The notes: a model not told the origin generated them from the sequence alone. A DNA stretch of 64,000 bases from JAPOKJ01 sp043767985 (GCA_043767985.1 JAYVKZ010000324.1:1-64000), one strand, 5' to 3'. Counted from the stretch's first letter, positions 34,127 to 42,801 are shown. Translations and numbers: made by a program.

Positions 34127-35053
34127 ATGAGCGAAGCAAACGTTTCAAGCCAATGGCCTAGTGGTCGTCCGAATGTGAATCGGCTCAGCGCAGACCTGCG
34201 CTTGGTGTGGCTGTTCGGACCCGGTGCAAACCCGGCGACTCACCAAAAAATGGCCGAGGTAGGCGCCCAGGTGCTGATTCAAGATCTGGAAGATTTCACA
34301 CCGCCGAATCTTCGGGCGCAAGCACGTGCCTTGGCGAGTACTTTGTACCCAGCGTGGCGTCTTGCCGGGGCCTTGGTGTGTGTCCGAATCAATTCCCTCG
34401 AGAGCGAAGGCTTAACGGATCTCGCCGCGGTCATGCCCTTTCGCCCGGACATCATTGCCTATCCTAAGGCAGCCGGTGCCGAGGCGATTCAAGCACTCGC
34501 TCAGGCCATGACCCTTGAAGAACGGGGCCTGGGTCTGACAGTCGGCTCCACAGAAATTCTCCCGGTCTGCGAAACCGCACTAGGCGTGGTCACCGTACGA
34601 GAGATGGCCGCCGCCAGCACCAGGATCAAAGCCGCGCTACTGGGCTCTGAAGATTTGGCGACCGATCTCTGCGCTGAGCGCGGACAAGATGCTGTCGAGC
34701 TGGACTATGCGCGTCGCCGATTCTTGCTTGAGTGTCGCGCAGCCGGGATCGAGCCTGTCGATGCCCCCTTTACCTTCGCGGACGCCGAGGCCGCTGCTCA
34801 TGAGGCCCGTTTCGCTCGTCGCTTGGGTTACCGTTGTAAGAGCACGGTGACCCCAGAACATACTGCCGCGCTCATTGCTACGCTGTCACCAAGCCCTGGG
34901 GAAATCGCTCATGCGCGATTATTAGTCAGCGCTTTCGAGGCCGGTCGCGCCAACAGTGAAGATCGGGTGAAGCTAGGCGAGCATTGGATCGAGGTACCCA
35001 CCTATCTTAATGCCAAGCGACTCTTGGACCGCGCACAGGCTTTGGGTTCCTAA
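34127..35053 (+). CDS. CitE-like CoA-ester lyase (HpcH/HpaI aldolase superfamily)
   Basis: 308-residue TIM-barrel enzyme related to citrate lyase beta subunit and malyl/citramalyl-CoA lyases. Typical blocks: VLIQDLEDFTPPNLRAQAR (about residue 48), VRINSLESEGLTDL, PVCETALGVV and LLGSEDLATDLCAERG (Mg-binding acids). No other citrate-lyase subunits (CitD, CitF) are nearby, so a stand-alone acyl-CoA lyase or thioesterase function is more likely. AGGAG lies upstream. Its end overlaps the SMP-30 gene by four bases, tail to tail. Confidence 0.83.
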   Translation: MSEANVSSQWPSGRPNVNRLSADLRLVWLFGPGANPATHQKMAEVGAQVLIQDLEDFTPPNLRAQARALASTLYPAWRLAGALVCVRINSLESEGLTDLAAVMPFRPDIIAYPKAAGAEAIQALAQAMTLEERGLGLTVGSTEILPVCETALGVVTVREMAAASTRIKAALLGSEDLATDLCAERGQDAVELDYARRRFLLECRAAGIEPVDAPFTFADAEAAAHEARFARRLGYRCKSTVTPEHTAALIATLSPSPGEIAHARLLVSAFEAGRANSEDRVKLGEHWIEVPTYLNAKRLLDRAQALGS

Positions 35054-35994
35054 AAGTAAGCCACGCCCTGTGTGTTGACATAGAGCGAGTACACCGACGT
35101 ACTCGCCGCCATGAACAGGCGATTACGATGCACGCCACCAAAGCATAGGTTCGCGCATCGCTCGGGGAGATCGATCCGTCCGATCAACTTGCCGGATGGA
35201 TTGAAGATGTGCACACCATCCAGGCCCGCTTCGCCCATGCCCCAGCCGCACCATAAGTTGCCGTCGACATCGAGCCGGAACCCATCTGGCGTGCCCTTCG
35301 GGCCAGCATCAATCGCGACGCGCCGCTTGGAGAGCTTGCCCTTGGCGGAGACATCGTAGGCCAAGATGGTGCGAGGTACCGCGCGCGATTCGACGATGTA
35401 AAGAATCGACTCATCCGGCGAAAACGCTAGGCCATTGGGTTGGTTGATTCCTTCTGCTACCACCGTCAATTTACCCGAGATGTCAAGGCGATAGACGTTG
35501 GTCGGCAACTCGGGTTCAGCCTTTTCACCTTCGTAATAACTAAGGATGCCAAAGCTTGGATCGGTGAACCAAATGGAACCATCCGACTTACAAACGATAT
35601 CGTTGGGTGAATTGAGGCGCTTGCTTTCGAAGCGATCCGCAAGCGTGGTCACCCGGCCATCAAATTCTGTACGCGACACACGACGATTGCCGTGCTCACA
35701 AGTGAGAAGTCGCCCTTGACGATCACGGGTGTTGCCATTGGAATTGCCAGAGGGTCCGCGATAAATACTGGTTGAGCCGGTGCTCTCATCCCAACGATAC
35801 ATGCGATCTCCGGGCACATCGCTCCAAAGCAAACTGCGAGAGTCACCCATCCATACGGGGCCTTCCGCCCAGCGAAAGCCTGTGGCCAAGCGCTCGATTT
35901 TTGCGAGTGGCAAACGGTATTTGGCAAAGGATTCATCGACCACCACCATGGATGGATCAGGGTAGCGTTGGCTTGGCGTCCAGTCTTGACTCAT
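35050..35994 (-). CDS. SMP-30/gluconolactonase family protein
   Basis: 314-residue six-bladed beta-propeller lactonase. Metal ligands: Glu in FRWAEGPVWM (about residue 41), Asn in RLNSPNDIVCKSDG (about 131) and Asp in GLAFSPDESILY (about 207). WFTDPSFG is also typical. No signal peptide, so it acts in the cytoplasm on a sugar or aryl lactone. Transcribed with the AEC permease 34 bases upstream, which may import or export the same acid. Confidence 0.86.
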   Translation of the reverse strand: MSQDWTPSQRYPDPSMVVVDESFAKYRLPLAKIERLATGFRWAEGPVWMGDSRSLLWSDVPGDRMYRWDESTGSTSIYRGPSGNSNGNTRDRQGRLLTCEHGNRRVSRTEFDGRVTTLADRFESKRLNSPNDIVCKSDGSIWFTDPSFGILSYYEGEKAEPELPTNVYRLDISGKLTVVAEGINQPNGLAFSPDESILYIVESRAVPRTILAYDVSAKGKLSKRRVAIDAGPKGTPDGFRLDVDGNLWCGWGMGEAGLDGVHIFNPSGKLIGRIDLPERCANLCFGGVHRNRLFMAASTSVYSLYVNTQGVAYF

Positions 35995-36028
35995 TGATTT
36001 GATCCTTAGTTATTTTTTAAAGTAATGC

Positions 36029-36964
36029 CTAATGTTGCACCAACCAAGCCCAAGCACTCAAACTAAAGAAGGCGCCCACCGTACTCAACATAATAATCGC
36101 CGCGCAGCGTTCTACGTTGGAACCATTTCGCTCCGCGAAGAGAAACACAGAACCTGCGGTCGGCAAGGCGGCCGCCAGCAAAATCACCGAGGCCTCGAAC
36201 CGGCCGACGCCGAAGACATAGATGCCTAACATCCAAGCCAGTAGTGGGTGAAAGACTAGCTTGGTCACGACGATGATCCAAGTGTCGCTTTGAATTCTCG
36301 GCCGCTCGGGCCGAAACAATGAAATACCAATCGAGAACAAGGCAACCGGACCGGCGGCTGTTCCGAGCAAGCGCAATAGCTCGTCCACTGGTTTGACAAA
36401 TTCAAGATTCAAGCCTGAGACAAAGAGCCCCGCTACGATCGCCCAAATGAGCGGGTTTTTCGCAACCCCAAGCAATGATTGTTTGACCGTATTCATCCAT
36501 GTCTTGGAATCCCCACCCTCTTGAGCAGCTGTCGCCAAAGCAGCCGAGACCACAATCAGTAGGTCAGCAATCCCTGCGGCAATCATCGGTGCAATCGCCT
36601 TGCTACCCATCAAAGCAGGAATGATCGCAAAGCCCATGTAGCCCCAATTGGACCAGGTGGCGCACATGCCGCCATAGCCAGCATCGCGCCAGCTCTCATG
36701 ATCGCCCCAACGTAAGCCGACCACGGTCACGGCAAGTACCGCTAAGCCAGCCACTGCGTAGGTCGCAAAAACTGGCGGGTTCGCGATACTCGAAAAAGGC
36801 GAGCCTGCGGCGAAACGAAAGAGCATCGCCGGCAGCGCAAAATAGAGCACGAAAGTATTGAGCGCGCCCACCGCTTTCCCATCTAACTTACCTGTACGAG
36901 CGGAGATATAACCCAGCAAGACCAGGGCAAAGAAAGGGATCGTGACGTTGAAGATGGAGATCAA
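36029..36964 (-). CDS. AEC (auxin efflux carrier) family transporter
   Basis: 311-residue membrane protein with about ten hydrophobic helices in two five-helix halves, the standard AEC/malonate-transporter layout. Opening segment FNVTIPFFALVLLGYISARTG and the mid-protein ISLFRPERPRIQSD loop are typical. Bacterial members move malonate, lactate or malate. It heads the pair with the SMP-30 lactonase, suggesting transport of an organic acid linked to a lactone. Confidence 0.86.
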   Translation of the reverse strand: MISIFNVTIPFFALVLLGYISARTGKLDGKAVGALNTFVLYFALPAMLFRFAAGSPFSSIANPPVFATYAVAGLAVLAVTVVGLRWGDHESWRDAGYGGMCATWSNWGYMGFAIIPALMGSKAIAPMIAAGIADLLIVVSAALATAAQEGGDSKTWMNTVKQSLLGVAKNPLIWAIVAGLFVSGLNLEFVKPVDELLRLLGTAAGPVALFSIGISLFRPERPRIQSDTWIIVVTKLVFHPLLAWMLGIYVFGVGRFEASVILLAAALPTAGSVFLFAERNGSNVERCAAIIMLSTVGAFFSLSAWAWLVQH

Positions 36965-37031
36965 GGAGGACTACACTCAGAGAGCGCTCTTGCGCCAAGC
37001 AAACATTGCGGCATCGATACTCAATCGGGTC

Positions 37032-37508
37032 TCAGCGAGGGATGTCGAGCTTGAAATCGTTGATCTGCGGCTTACTCAGAAACTCCATTTTCATACGCAC
37101 ATCCAAGACACCGTTCTCTAGATTGGGCGTGATAGCGCAAGACAGGCTACCCTGGTCCAAAAGGATGGTCTCTCCATCTTGCAAGGATAAATACTTGCCC
37201 AAATTGGTGCTCGACAATTTTTCGGCTTCCTGCACATAACGATAAACCAAGCCCTCGGCGAGCATGATGGATACATTGCCGCCCACTAAGGAGCCCGAAT
37301 ACTTTAAATGAAAACGACTGGCAACACTCATCAGTAATTTCTTCGGGTCAGCTTTGTCGCGAATCAACTCTGCAATACCGCAGGGTTTGTCACTCAGTGC
37401 GGGACCAGCGCTTTGCGCGCTTACCGACAACGCTAGACTGACCAAAGCACATCCCGAGGCAAACTTTGTCAAGCATTTCGAAAGCAATGAGGAAAAAGAG
37501 GAAAACAT
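37032..37508 (-). CDS. Hypothetical exported protein
   Basis: 158 residues, no family recognised. A signal peptide is clear (ASGCALVSLALSVSAQ, about 18-33). Two cysteines in the mature part (KPCGIAEL and LSCAITPN) could form a disulfide. AGGTGA lies just before the ATG. It stands alone between the AEC gene and an acyl-CoA dehydrogenase operon. The balance of charged and beta-prone stretches suggests a small globular periplasmic domain. Confidence 0.6.
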   Translation of the reverse strand: MFSSFSSLLSKCLTKFASGCALVSLALSVSAQSAGPALSDKPCGIAELIRDKADPKKLLMSVASRFHLKYSGSLVGGNVSIMLAEGLVYRYVQEAEKLSSTNLGKYLSLQDGETILLDQGSLSCAITPNLENGVLDVRMKMEFLSKPQINDFKLDIPR

Positions 37509-37591
37509 AGGTCACCTACGAAAAGAATCGACACTTGAGCCAAGAGGGAAAGTGCCAGGCGCGAACTAACGAAAAGGCTTCGATGCAACGC

Positions 37592-38722
37592 TTAAGCCAA
37601 GGCCCGACTAATGAGTATACGTTGGATATCACTGGTGCCTTCATAGATCTGAGCCACGCGCACATCGCGATAAATACGCTCGACCGGGAAGTCACTCAAG
37701 TAGCCGTAGCCGCCATGAATTTGAATCGCATCCGAGCAGACCTTCTCGGCCATTTCACTGGCAAAGAGCTTGGCCATGGCCGCTTCTTTCAGGCAGGGCA
37801 GGCCCGCATCTTTGAGGCTTGCGGCATGCAAGATTAACTGGCGAGCCGCCTCAATTTGAGTGGCCATATCGCTCAAGCGAAACTGAACCGCTTGGTGCTC
37901 AAAAATGGCCTGACCAAAGGCCTGTCGATCTTTGGCGTAGCTGAGTGCCGCGTCAAACGCAGCACGCGCCATGCCCAGCGACTGAGAGGCAATACCAATG
38001 CGACCACCCTCCAGTCCAGACAGGGCGATCTTGTAACCCATGCCCTCTTCCCCGAGCAAGTTAGCGGCAGGAATACGGCAGTTCTCGAAAATGATTTGTG
38101 CGGTATCTGAGGCATGCTGGCCAAGCTTGTCCTCCAGTCGGGCCACCACATAGCCTGGCGTTTTGGTGGGTACCAAGAAGGCGGAAATGCCTTTTTTTCC
38201 CGCAGCCTTGTCGGTCACTGCCATCACAATGGCTACGTCGGCAGTTTTGCCCGAGGTGATGAATTGCTTCACACCATTCAATACATAGTGGTCGCCGTCA
38301 CGGGTCGCGGTGGTTCGCAGCGCAGAAGCATCGGAGCCGGTGTGTGGTTCAGTCAAGCAAAACGCGCCGAGCATATCCCCGGCCGCGAGAGGTCGTAGCC
38401 ACTGCTCCTTCTGGGCGGTATTCGCATAGCTCATCAAGATCGAACACACCGGACAGTTGTTCACCGAAATGATGGTGGAGGTTGCGCCATCCCCTGCGGC
38501 AATCTCTTCGATAATTAAGGCAAGGCAGGTGTAATCTAGTCCTGCCCCGCCCCACTCCTGCGGCACGGCAATGCCATAGCAACCTAAGGCTGCCAGCCCT
38601 TTAAGTTCCTGGGTAGGAAAGGTGCAGTGCTTGTCCCAGGCCGCGGCCTTCGGCTTGATTTCGGCTTCAACAAAATCACGCACGGCATCTCTCACCATGC
38701 GCAGGTCTTCACTTAACAGCAT
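37592..38722 (-). CDS. Acyl-CoA dehydrogenase
   Basis: 376-residue FAD enzyme, normal length for short/medium-chain acyl-CoA dehydrogenases. Features: CLTEPHTGSDASALRTTA (FAD/substrate block), QFRLSDMATQIEAARQL, and QIYEGTSDIQR, whose Glu is the catalytic base near residue 362. It would introduce the alpha-beta double bond and pass electrons to ETF. It ends the pair with an SDR gene whose stop lies 3 bases upstream. Chain-length preference not determinable. Confidence 0.91.
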   Translation of the reverse strand: MLLSEDLRMVRDAVRDFVEAEIKPKAAAWDKHCTFPTQELKGLAALGCYGIAVPQEWGGAGLDYTCLALIIEEIAAGDGATSTIISVNNCPVCSILMSYANTAQKEQWLRPLAAGDMLGAFCLTEPHTGSDASALRTTATRDGDHYVLNGVKQFITSGKTADVAIVMAVTDKAAGKKGISAFLVPTKTPGYVVARLEDKLGQHASDTAQIIFENCRIPAANLLGEEGMGYKIALSGLEGGRIGIASQSLGMARAAFDAALSYAKDRQAFGQAIFEHQAVQFRLSDMATQIEAARQLILHAASLKDAGLPCLKEAAMAKLFASEMAEKVCSDAIQIHGGYGYLSDFPVERIYRDVRVAQIYEGTSDIQRILISRALA

Positions 38723-38725
38723 AAT

Positions 38726-39403
38726 CTACCAGGCAAGGGCCTGGCCCTTATAGTCAAAGAAACTACCGCCTGGGTAGGCTTGCGAATTAGCGATCACATT
38801 GCGCATGCCTGTCACGCTCACGACAGGGTCAACATCCGCATTAGGGCCACCCATATCAGTACGCACCCATCCCGGATGAAGCGAGAGCACCCGCACGCCA
38901 ATCGGCGAGTATTCACCGTGGGCTAATTTACCAAGCATGTTGGCCGCCGCTTTGGAAGTTCGGTACAACATGCCATAGCTCGCGCTGGCATCGGCAATTG
39001 AACCCATGCGACTAGTAATAATGGCTAGGGTGCCTCGGGCAGGCCCAAGCAAGGGCGCAACCACGGGAATGATCCGCATGGAAGCCAAGACATTGGTGCG
39101 CATGACCAGATCGAACTGTTCGTCTGAGGGCGGCTGAGTGATGGTACTGGTGCGAGGGCCATATACCCCTGCATTGATCACCGATACGTCAATACGCTCG
39201 CCATCGAGCTGCCAGGCCATGCCGGCCACTTCACTGGCATTGAGTACATCGACGCTAAGAGTATTCACGCCCAGATCGCGCAGCTTTATGCGGTCGGCCT
39301 CGCTGCGGTGGGTACCAAACACCGTCCAGCCTTCGGCGCGGTATTGCTTGGCAAATTCTAGGCCAATACCTCTTGAGGCTCCAACGATTAAAACAGTAGA
39401 CAC
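38726..39403 (-). CDS. Short-chain dehydrogenase/reductase
   Basis: 225-residue NAD(P)-dependent oxidoreductase. Cofactor motif GASRGIGLEFA near residue 7, NAGVYG near 77, and the catalytic Tyr/Lys in YRTSK about residue 148-152, with Ser in TSRMGS. Slightly short, lacking part of the C-terminal substrate lid. It is transcribed with acyl-CoA dehydrogenase, so may act on a hydroxyacyl-CoA or related alcohol. Confidence 0.86.
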   Translation of the reverse strand: MSTVLIVGASRGIGLEFAKQYRAEGWTVFGTHRSEADRIKLRDLGVNTLSVDVLNASEVAGMAWQLDGERIDVSVINAGVYGPRTSTITQPPSDEQFDLVMRTNVLASMRIIPVVAPLLGPARGTLAIITSRMGSIADASASYGMLYRTSKAAANMLGKLAHGEYSPIGVRVLSLHPGWVRTDMGGPNADVDPVVSVTGMRNVIANSQAYPGGSFFDYKGQALAW

Positions 39404-39630
39404 TGGCCATGCTCCTAGGCAATGATGAGTGACTTCGCGTATCCGAAGCCTTGCTGCATTTTAACGCCCAGGGCGAAGACTTCCTTAAATCATTTCCACT
39501 GGGCATGGGCTTTTTAAAAAGCTATTTTCAACTGACAGACTAACTTGCTTGCAAGTGATGTCGTCGCTAAAGACTCGCTTCAGTAGCTTCGCCCGGCATG
39601 AAATGCTTGCTTACGTTGCTTCATGTATCT

Positions 39631-39645
39631 ACAATGTATCATTGT
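39631..39645. promoter_or_regulatory. Operator candidate of mazEF
   Basis: ACAATG-TAT-CATTGT is a perfect 6-3-6 palindrome ending 21 bases before the mazE ATG. Direct repeats ATGTATC (39624-39630 and 39634-39640) overlap it, and TATCAT inside could be a -10. This is the expected place for MazE-MazF autorepression. Confidence 0.55.
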
Positions 39646-39666
39646 CAACTCATGGAGGGAAACCAT

Positions 39667-39930
39667 ATGTCAATTACCCGAATTTCAAAGTGGGGCAACA
39701 GCCTAGCCTTTCGGCTGCCGAGTGCAGATGCGCGGCAGTGGGGTGTTGTTGAAGGCACTGATGTTCTCGTTGAGATCAATCACGGTGTGCTTACGGCACG
39801 CCTTGCCACGCCAAAGTACACTTTGGACCAGCTTCTTGCGACCTGCACTCCCGAAAATATGGCTTTGTCGGAGGACGATCAGGCCTGGATCAACATGAAA
39901 CCCGTGGGTAAAGAATGGGGTGCTGAATGA
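39667..39930 (+). CDS. mazE: MazE-type antitoxin
   Basis: 87-residue antitoxin with N-terminal AbrB-like DNA-binding fold (RISKWGNSLAFRLPSADAR) and an acidic C-terminal tail (LSEDDQAWINMKPVG) that binds the toxin. A longer frame opens at 39598, but GGAGGG 8 bases before the ATG at 39667 fixes the start. Its stop overlaps the MazF start (ATGA). Confidence 0.88.
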   Translation: MSITRISKWGNSLAFRLPSADARQWGVVEGTDVLVEINHGVLTARLATPKYTLDQLLATCTPENMALSEDDQAWINMKPVGKEWGAE

Positions 39931-40271
39931 TTCTTCGCGTTGATCGCGGTGACATTATTCATGTTGACTTGGAACATACGAAGGGTAAAGAAATTAAGGG
40001 TTATCGGCCCGCTTTGGTCCTTACTCCCAAAGCATTCAATATTTTAGGCTTGGCGCTTGTCGCACCCATCACTCGGGGCGGAGTTGGCGCAAGGGAGAAT
40101 GGCTTTACAGTGCAATTGATGGGCTCTGGATCCGAGACACAAGGGGTTGTCAACGTCCAGCAAATCACGATGATTGATCTCTCCGGTGAACGCAAAGTAC
40201 GAGTTGTCGAAAAGCTGGACTCCTCGTTCGTTGCTGAGGTGCTTGCTCGTGCCCGCACGCTTCTTGATTGA
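39927..40271 (+). CDS. mazF: MazF/PemK-type endoribonuclease toxin
   Basis: 114-residue toxin that cleaves mRNA at short motifs. Typical blocks: RGDIIHVDLEHTKGKEIKGYRPALVL (first part), APITRG near residue 47 with the catalytic Arg/Thr, and VVNVQQITMIDLSGER. Full length for the family. Intact and paired with mazE, so presumably functional. Confidence 0.88.
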   Translation: MILRVDRGDIIHVDLEHTKGKEIKGYRPALVLTPKAFNILGLALVAPITRGGVGARENGFTVQLMGSGSETQGVVNVQQITMIDLSGERKVRVVEKLDSSFVAEVLARARTLLD

Positions 40272-40438
40272 TCTGTTCAACGTGAATTCTGACGATCACA
40301 GTGGTTTCATTAGCGGGGACCCGCTAGTGCAATTGCCGTTTCGACCTGGGCAACGGAACGTAGCCGCATGCTGCTACAGTACCCGTGGGAGCTAGATTTG
40401 CCTATTAATGGGCGTTAAGTTTAAATAAGCCCAAAATT

Positions 40439-40681
40439 ATGAGCAACTTCGCCAGCCAGGCAGGGGTCAACCGCAACACCCTAACGGCCCTGGAACTCGG
40501 CAAGCCCGGCACCAGCATGGGCGGTGCCCGTCCCAAGGCCACCATTGATTAGATCGTCACGGTGGCGCGTCCATGGCGCGAGAGCTTCTTCACGTGTGGT
40601 GTGTCCGTCCAGGACCTGGACTACATCGCTCCCGCCATCCTGCCCGAGCGTTTCTTCTTTGAAAGACCAGCTCGTGAATGA
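40439..40681 (+). pseudogene. HipB-HipA remnant with in-frame stop
   Basis: One reading frame gives FASQAGVNRNTLTALELG, which looks like the helix-turn-helix of a HipB antitoxin. It runs straight into GTSMGGARPKATID, the core motif of HipA kinase toxins, then a TAG at 40550-40552. After the stop the same frame reads CGVSVQDLDYIAPAILPERFF, like a HipA C-terminus, ending TGA at 40679-40681. More than 350 residues of HipA are missing, so deletions have joined the two ends. Assignment rests on motif recognition, not a search. Confidence 0.5.
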
Positions 40682-40805
40682 GTCGCCGTATCAGGCGCTG
40701 GATGTACGCCAGATATCTGTCCACGAGCGGGCGAGCGTGGCGGGGACCCAGCATCAAGGCCCACGTGCGTAAGTATCTTCTCGATGGCGGATCTGCCAAG
40801 GTACG
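40621..40805 (-). mobile_element. Transposase C-terminal remnant
   Basis: The minus strand encodes AIEKILTHVGLDA followed by a Pro/Arg-rich stretch (PPRSPARG), a pattern I associate with the C-terminal end of IS91-like or related transposases. LADP precedes it in another frame; one lost base in GATCCGCC would join the two. The rest of the element is missing and no terminal repeats were found. It overlaps the HipA remnant on the other strand, so its insertion may have caused the damage. Confidence 0.35.
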
Positions 40806-40930
40806 GAGGCCTTGGCGTGCGCCAGGCCCCAACTGACCTGCTCCAAGTCTAGAAAGCAGACCAAAGGATGCGCGAAATTGAGGTTGAGAAGTCTCAGTGC
40901 TAACTACCTCGCAACATGACCTGAAATTTT

Positions 40931-41569
40931 CTAGATTTGAAACCTGTCAAATGCAAACAGCGCGGCCACGACCAGCGCAGCAGCCACTGGCCCGGCCAAC
41001 GGATAGACGATAAATACCAATAAGGGGGCAACCATCAACAAATGGCGCAAGCCCCAGCTGTACAGGAGCCCCGCGCGGCGCAGGTATGCCACGGCTGTCG
41101 GCCCCCAGCGGTTGCGTTCTTCAGACTCGACCGGCATCGACAAAATAAAGCCTGCGTGGTTGTAGTAGCGCACCGCCATCGCCGAGCAGACCAGCGATGC
41201 AAACAACACAGCCATCAGCACCAGCTCTATCACTAGCCGGGCCGTAAAGTGTCGTGCCATGTTGTCGAGGGTACCAAAAGAAGAATTGAGAGACGGCGTG
41301 AGCAAAGTGGCTGCGCCAATCAAGCCTAAAGCTGCAGTTGATGCTGTCATAGTAGCGGCCATCAGCGAGTTACGCAGCGTTTGCACCGCCAAAATCTCAG
41401 AGCCTTTTTGCGTGGACAGGGCTGCAAACCACTCTTCCCGCAAGTTGGCATGTGCCGAACGCGCCAGCAACGCCGGGCTGCGCCGCTGCAGCCAGAGCAA
41501 TGACAGCTCGTAGGCGACCAGCATGGCAACTGTGAGGCCTGCTGCCAGCAACGCCGTTAAGGTGGTCAT
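40931..41569 (-). CDS. DUF599 family membrane protein
   Basis: 212-residue inner-membrane protein with about four hydrophobic segments (near 3-22, 68-90, 112-132 and 180-205). The family block GLLYSWGLRHLLMVAPLL is near residue 163. Function unknown for the family. It lies 10 bases after the end of the YeeE/YedE pair and is probably the last gene of the BigR operon, although DUF599 is not a usual member of such operons. Confidence 0.78.
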   Translation of the reverse strand: MTTLTALLAAGLTVAMLVAYELSLLWLQRRSPALLARSAHANLREEWFAALSTQKGSEILAVQTLRNSLMAATMTASTAALGLIGAATLLTPSLNSSFGTLDNMARHFTARLVIELVLMAVLFASLVCSAMAVRYYNHAGFILSMPVESEERNRWGPTAVAYLRRAGLLYSWGLRHLLMVAPLLVFIVYPLAGPVAAALVVAALFAFDRFQI

Positions 41570-41579
41570 GTTGTGGCCT

Positions 41580-42017
41580 TCATACAGCGCCTATTACCTT
41601 AGTGCGTTGACGGTTTTCGCGCCAGGTGAATATCACCATACCGATCAGCATGGCGGCGACAAAGACCAGCGCCTTGGGCTCGCCCATGCCAAGCGCCACC
41701 AAGCCAGGACCTGGGCAGAAACCGGCAACGCCCCAGCCCGCGCCGAATAGCGCACTGCCTGCTAACAGACGGCGATCTATGGCCGATGCGGTGGGCAGTT
41801 TCATTTCTGCGCCGATGAACGATCGCGTGCGGTTTTTAGCGACTAAAAAAGCAAAAAATCCGACTAAAATCGCCCCGGCCATGACCAAGCTCAGGGAAGG
41901 ATCCCAGGCACCCGCGAGGTCTAGGAAGCCGAGTACCTTGGCGGGATTTGCCATACCCGAAACGATGAGCCCTAGGCCGAATACCAAGCCTGACAGCAAA
42001 GAAGTTAGAACGTACAT
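41580..42017 (-). CDS. YeeE/YedE family membrane protein, second half-transporter
   Basis: 145-residue membrane protein of the DUF6691/YeeE-YedE group with four hydrophobic helices. GFCPGPGLVALG near residue 102 holds the conserved Cys; this family moves thiosulfate or related sulfur species. GAGGAG lies 7 bases before the ATG at 42017; a longer frame to 42155 overlaps the preceding gene and is rejected. Together with the partner upstream it probably forms a two-piece sulfur transporter. Confidence 0.82.
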   Translation of the reverse strand: MYVLTSLLSGLVFGLGLIVSGMANPAKVLGFLDLAGAWDPSLSLVMAGAILVGFFAFLVAKNRTRSFIGAEMKLPTASAIDRRLLAGSALFGAGWGVAGFCPGPGLVALGMGEPKALVFVAAMLIGMVIFTWRENRQRTKVIGAV

Positions 42018-42028
42018 ACGAGCTCTCC

Positions 42029-42466
42029 TCAAAGATTGAACAGGTGGCGAAGAACATATACTGTGACGAAGCCAGCGCCCATGAAAGTAGCAGTAGCCAC
42101 CAGGGATCGTAGCGACAGCCGTGACAGGCCGCACACCCCATGCCCGCTGGTACAACCCGCACCATAACGTGTGCCCACGCCCACCAGCAGCCCGGCAGCA
42201 ACCAAAGCTGCGTAGCCAGCGTTAATCTGCACGGCAGGCAGGGCTAGAAAAACGGCATAGGCTAGCGGCGCACCGACCATGCCGACAAGAAAAGCCACCC
42301 GCCAAAGCATGTCACCCCGAGCTGGGGCAAGCAGGCCACCCAGCACGCCACTGATGCCCGCAATACGGCCATTGAGCAGCACAAACATGGCGGCGGCCAA
42401 GCCAATCAACATGCCGCCAACCAGCGACGACCCGGGTGTAAATGCATTCCAGTCAATAGTCATCAA
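42029..42466 (-). CDS. YeeE/YedE family membrane protein, first half-transporter
   Basis: 145-residue membrane protein with about four helices and the family motif GTRYGAGCTSGHGVCGLSR near residue 97, whose two Cys are thought to pass thiosulfate/sulfane sulfur through the membrane in TsuA-type carriers. The start overlaps the end of the BigR-like gene (ATGA). The 11-base gap to the second half implies one transcript. Confidence 0.85.
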   Translation of the reverse strand: MMTIDWNAFTPGSSLVGGMLIGLAAAMFVLLNGRIAGISGVLGGLLAPARGDMLWRVAFLVGMVGAPLAYAVFLALPAVQINAGYAALVAAGLLVGVGTRYGAGCTSGHGVCGLSRLSLRSLVATATFMGAGFVTVYVLRHLFNL

Positions 42467-42801
42467 GCTTCTCCTTCAGGGCAATACAAACGGTGCAGAA
42501 GCACCAAAATTTCAAGCGTTCTTGGGTCGGCCACACTGTAGTAAATATTTTTTCCCTGACGGCGGGTACTGACGACGCCTTCACTGCGCAACACGCCAAG
42601 TTGCTGCGACAAAGTGGGCTGAACGATGCCAAGCTCATTTTCAAGTTCGCTCACACAATGCTCACCTTGCGAGAGCTGGCACAGCAGCAGCAACCGGTCA
42701 ACATTGGCTAACACTTTTAAAACACTAACGCCTTCAGCGGCTGCGCTACGCAACTGCTCCGGGCTGATGACGGGCGGTGTGATGTGAAGAGATGCATTCA
42801 T
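42463..42801 (-). CDS. bigR: ArsR-family persulfide-sensing repressor, BigR/SqrR type
   Basis: 112-residue winged-helix repressor. Recognition helix around VQPTLSQQLGVLRSEG (about 61-76) and wing RRQGKNIYYSV. Cys41 (LLLLCQLSQ) and Cys107 (RLYCPEGEA) sit at the same numbers as the two sensing cysteines of SqrR, which form a polysulfide bridge and release DNA; Cys49 is a third. It starts the yeeE-yeeE-DUF599 operon and faces the divergent blh gene, both likely repressed from the shared AT-rich region. Confidence 0.88.
   Translation of the reverse strand: MNASLHITPPVISPEQLRSAAAEGVSVLKVLANVDRLLLLCQLSQGEHCVSELENELGIVQPTLSQQLGVLRSEGVVSTRRQGKNIYYSVADPRTLEILVLLHRLYCPEGEA

Larger units (their letters stand above)
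40272..40930. other. Gene graveyard: HipBA and transposase remnants
   Basis: This 659-base stretch has no intact gene. The first 165 bases show nothing recognisable. Then comes a fused HipB/HipA remnant with an internal stop, partly overlapped on the other strand by the tail of a transposase-like gene. The last 120 bases hold nothing recognised. Base composition varies along it, fitting several old deletions. Confidence 0.6.
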
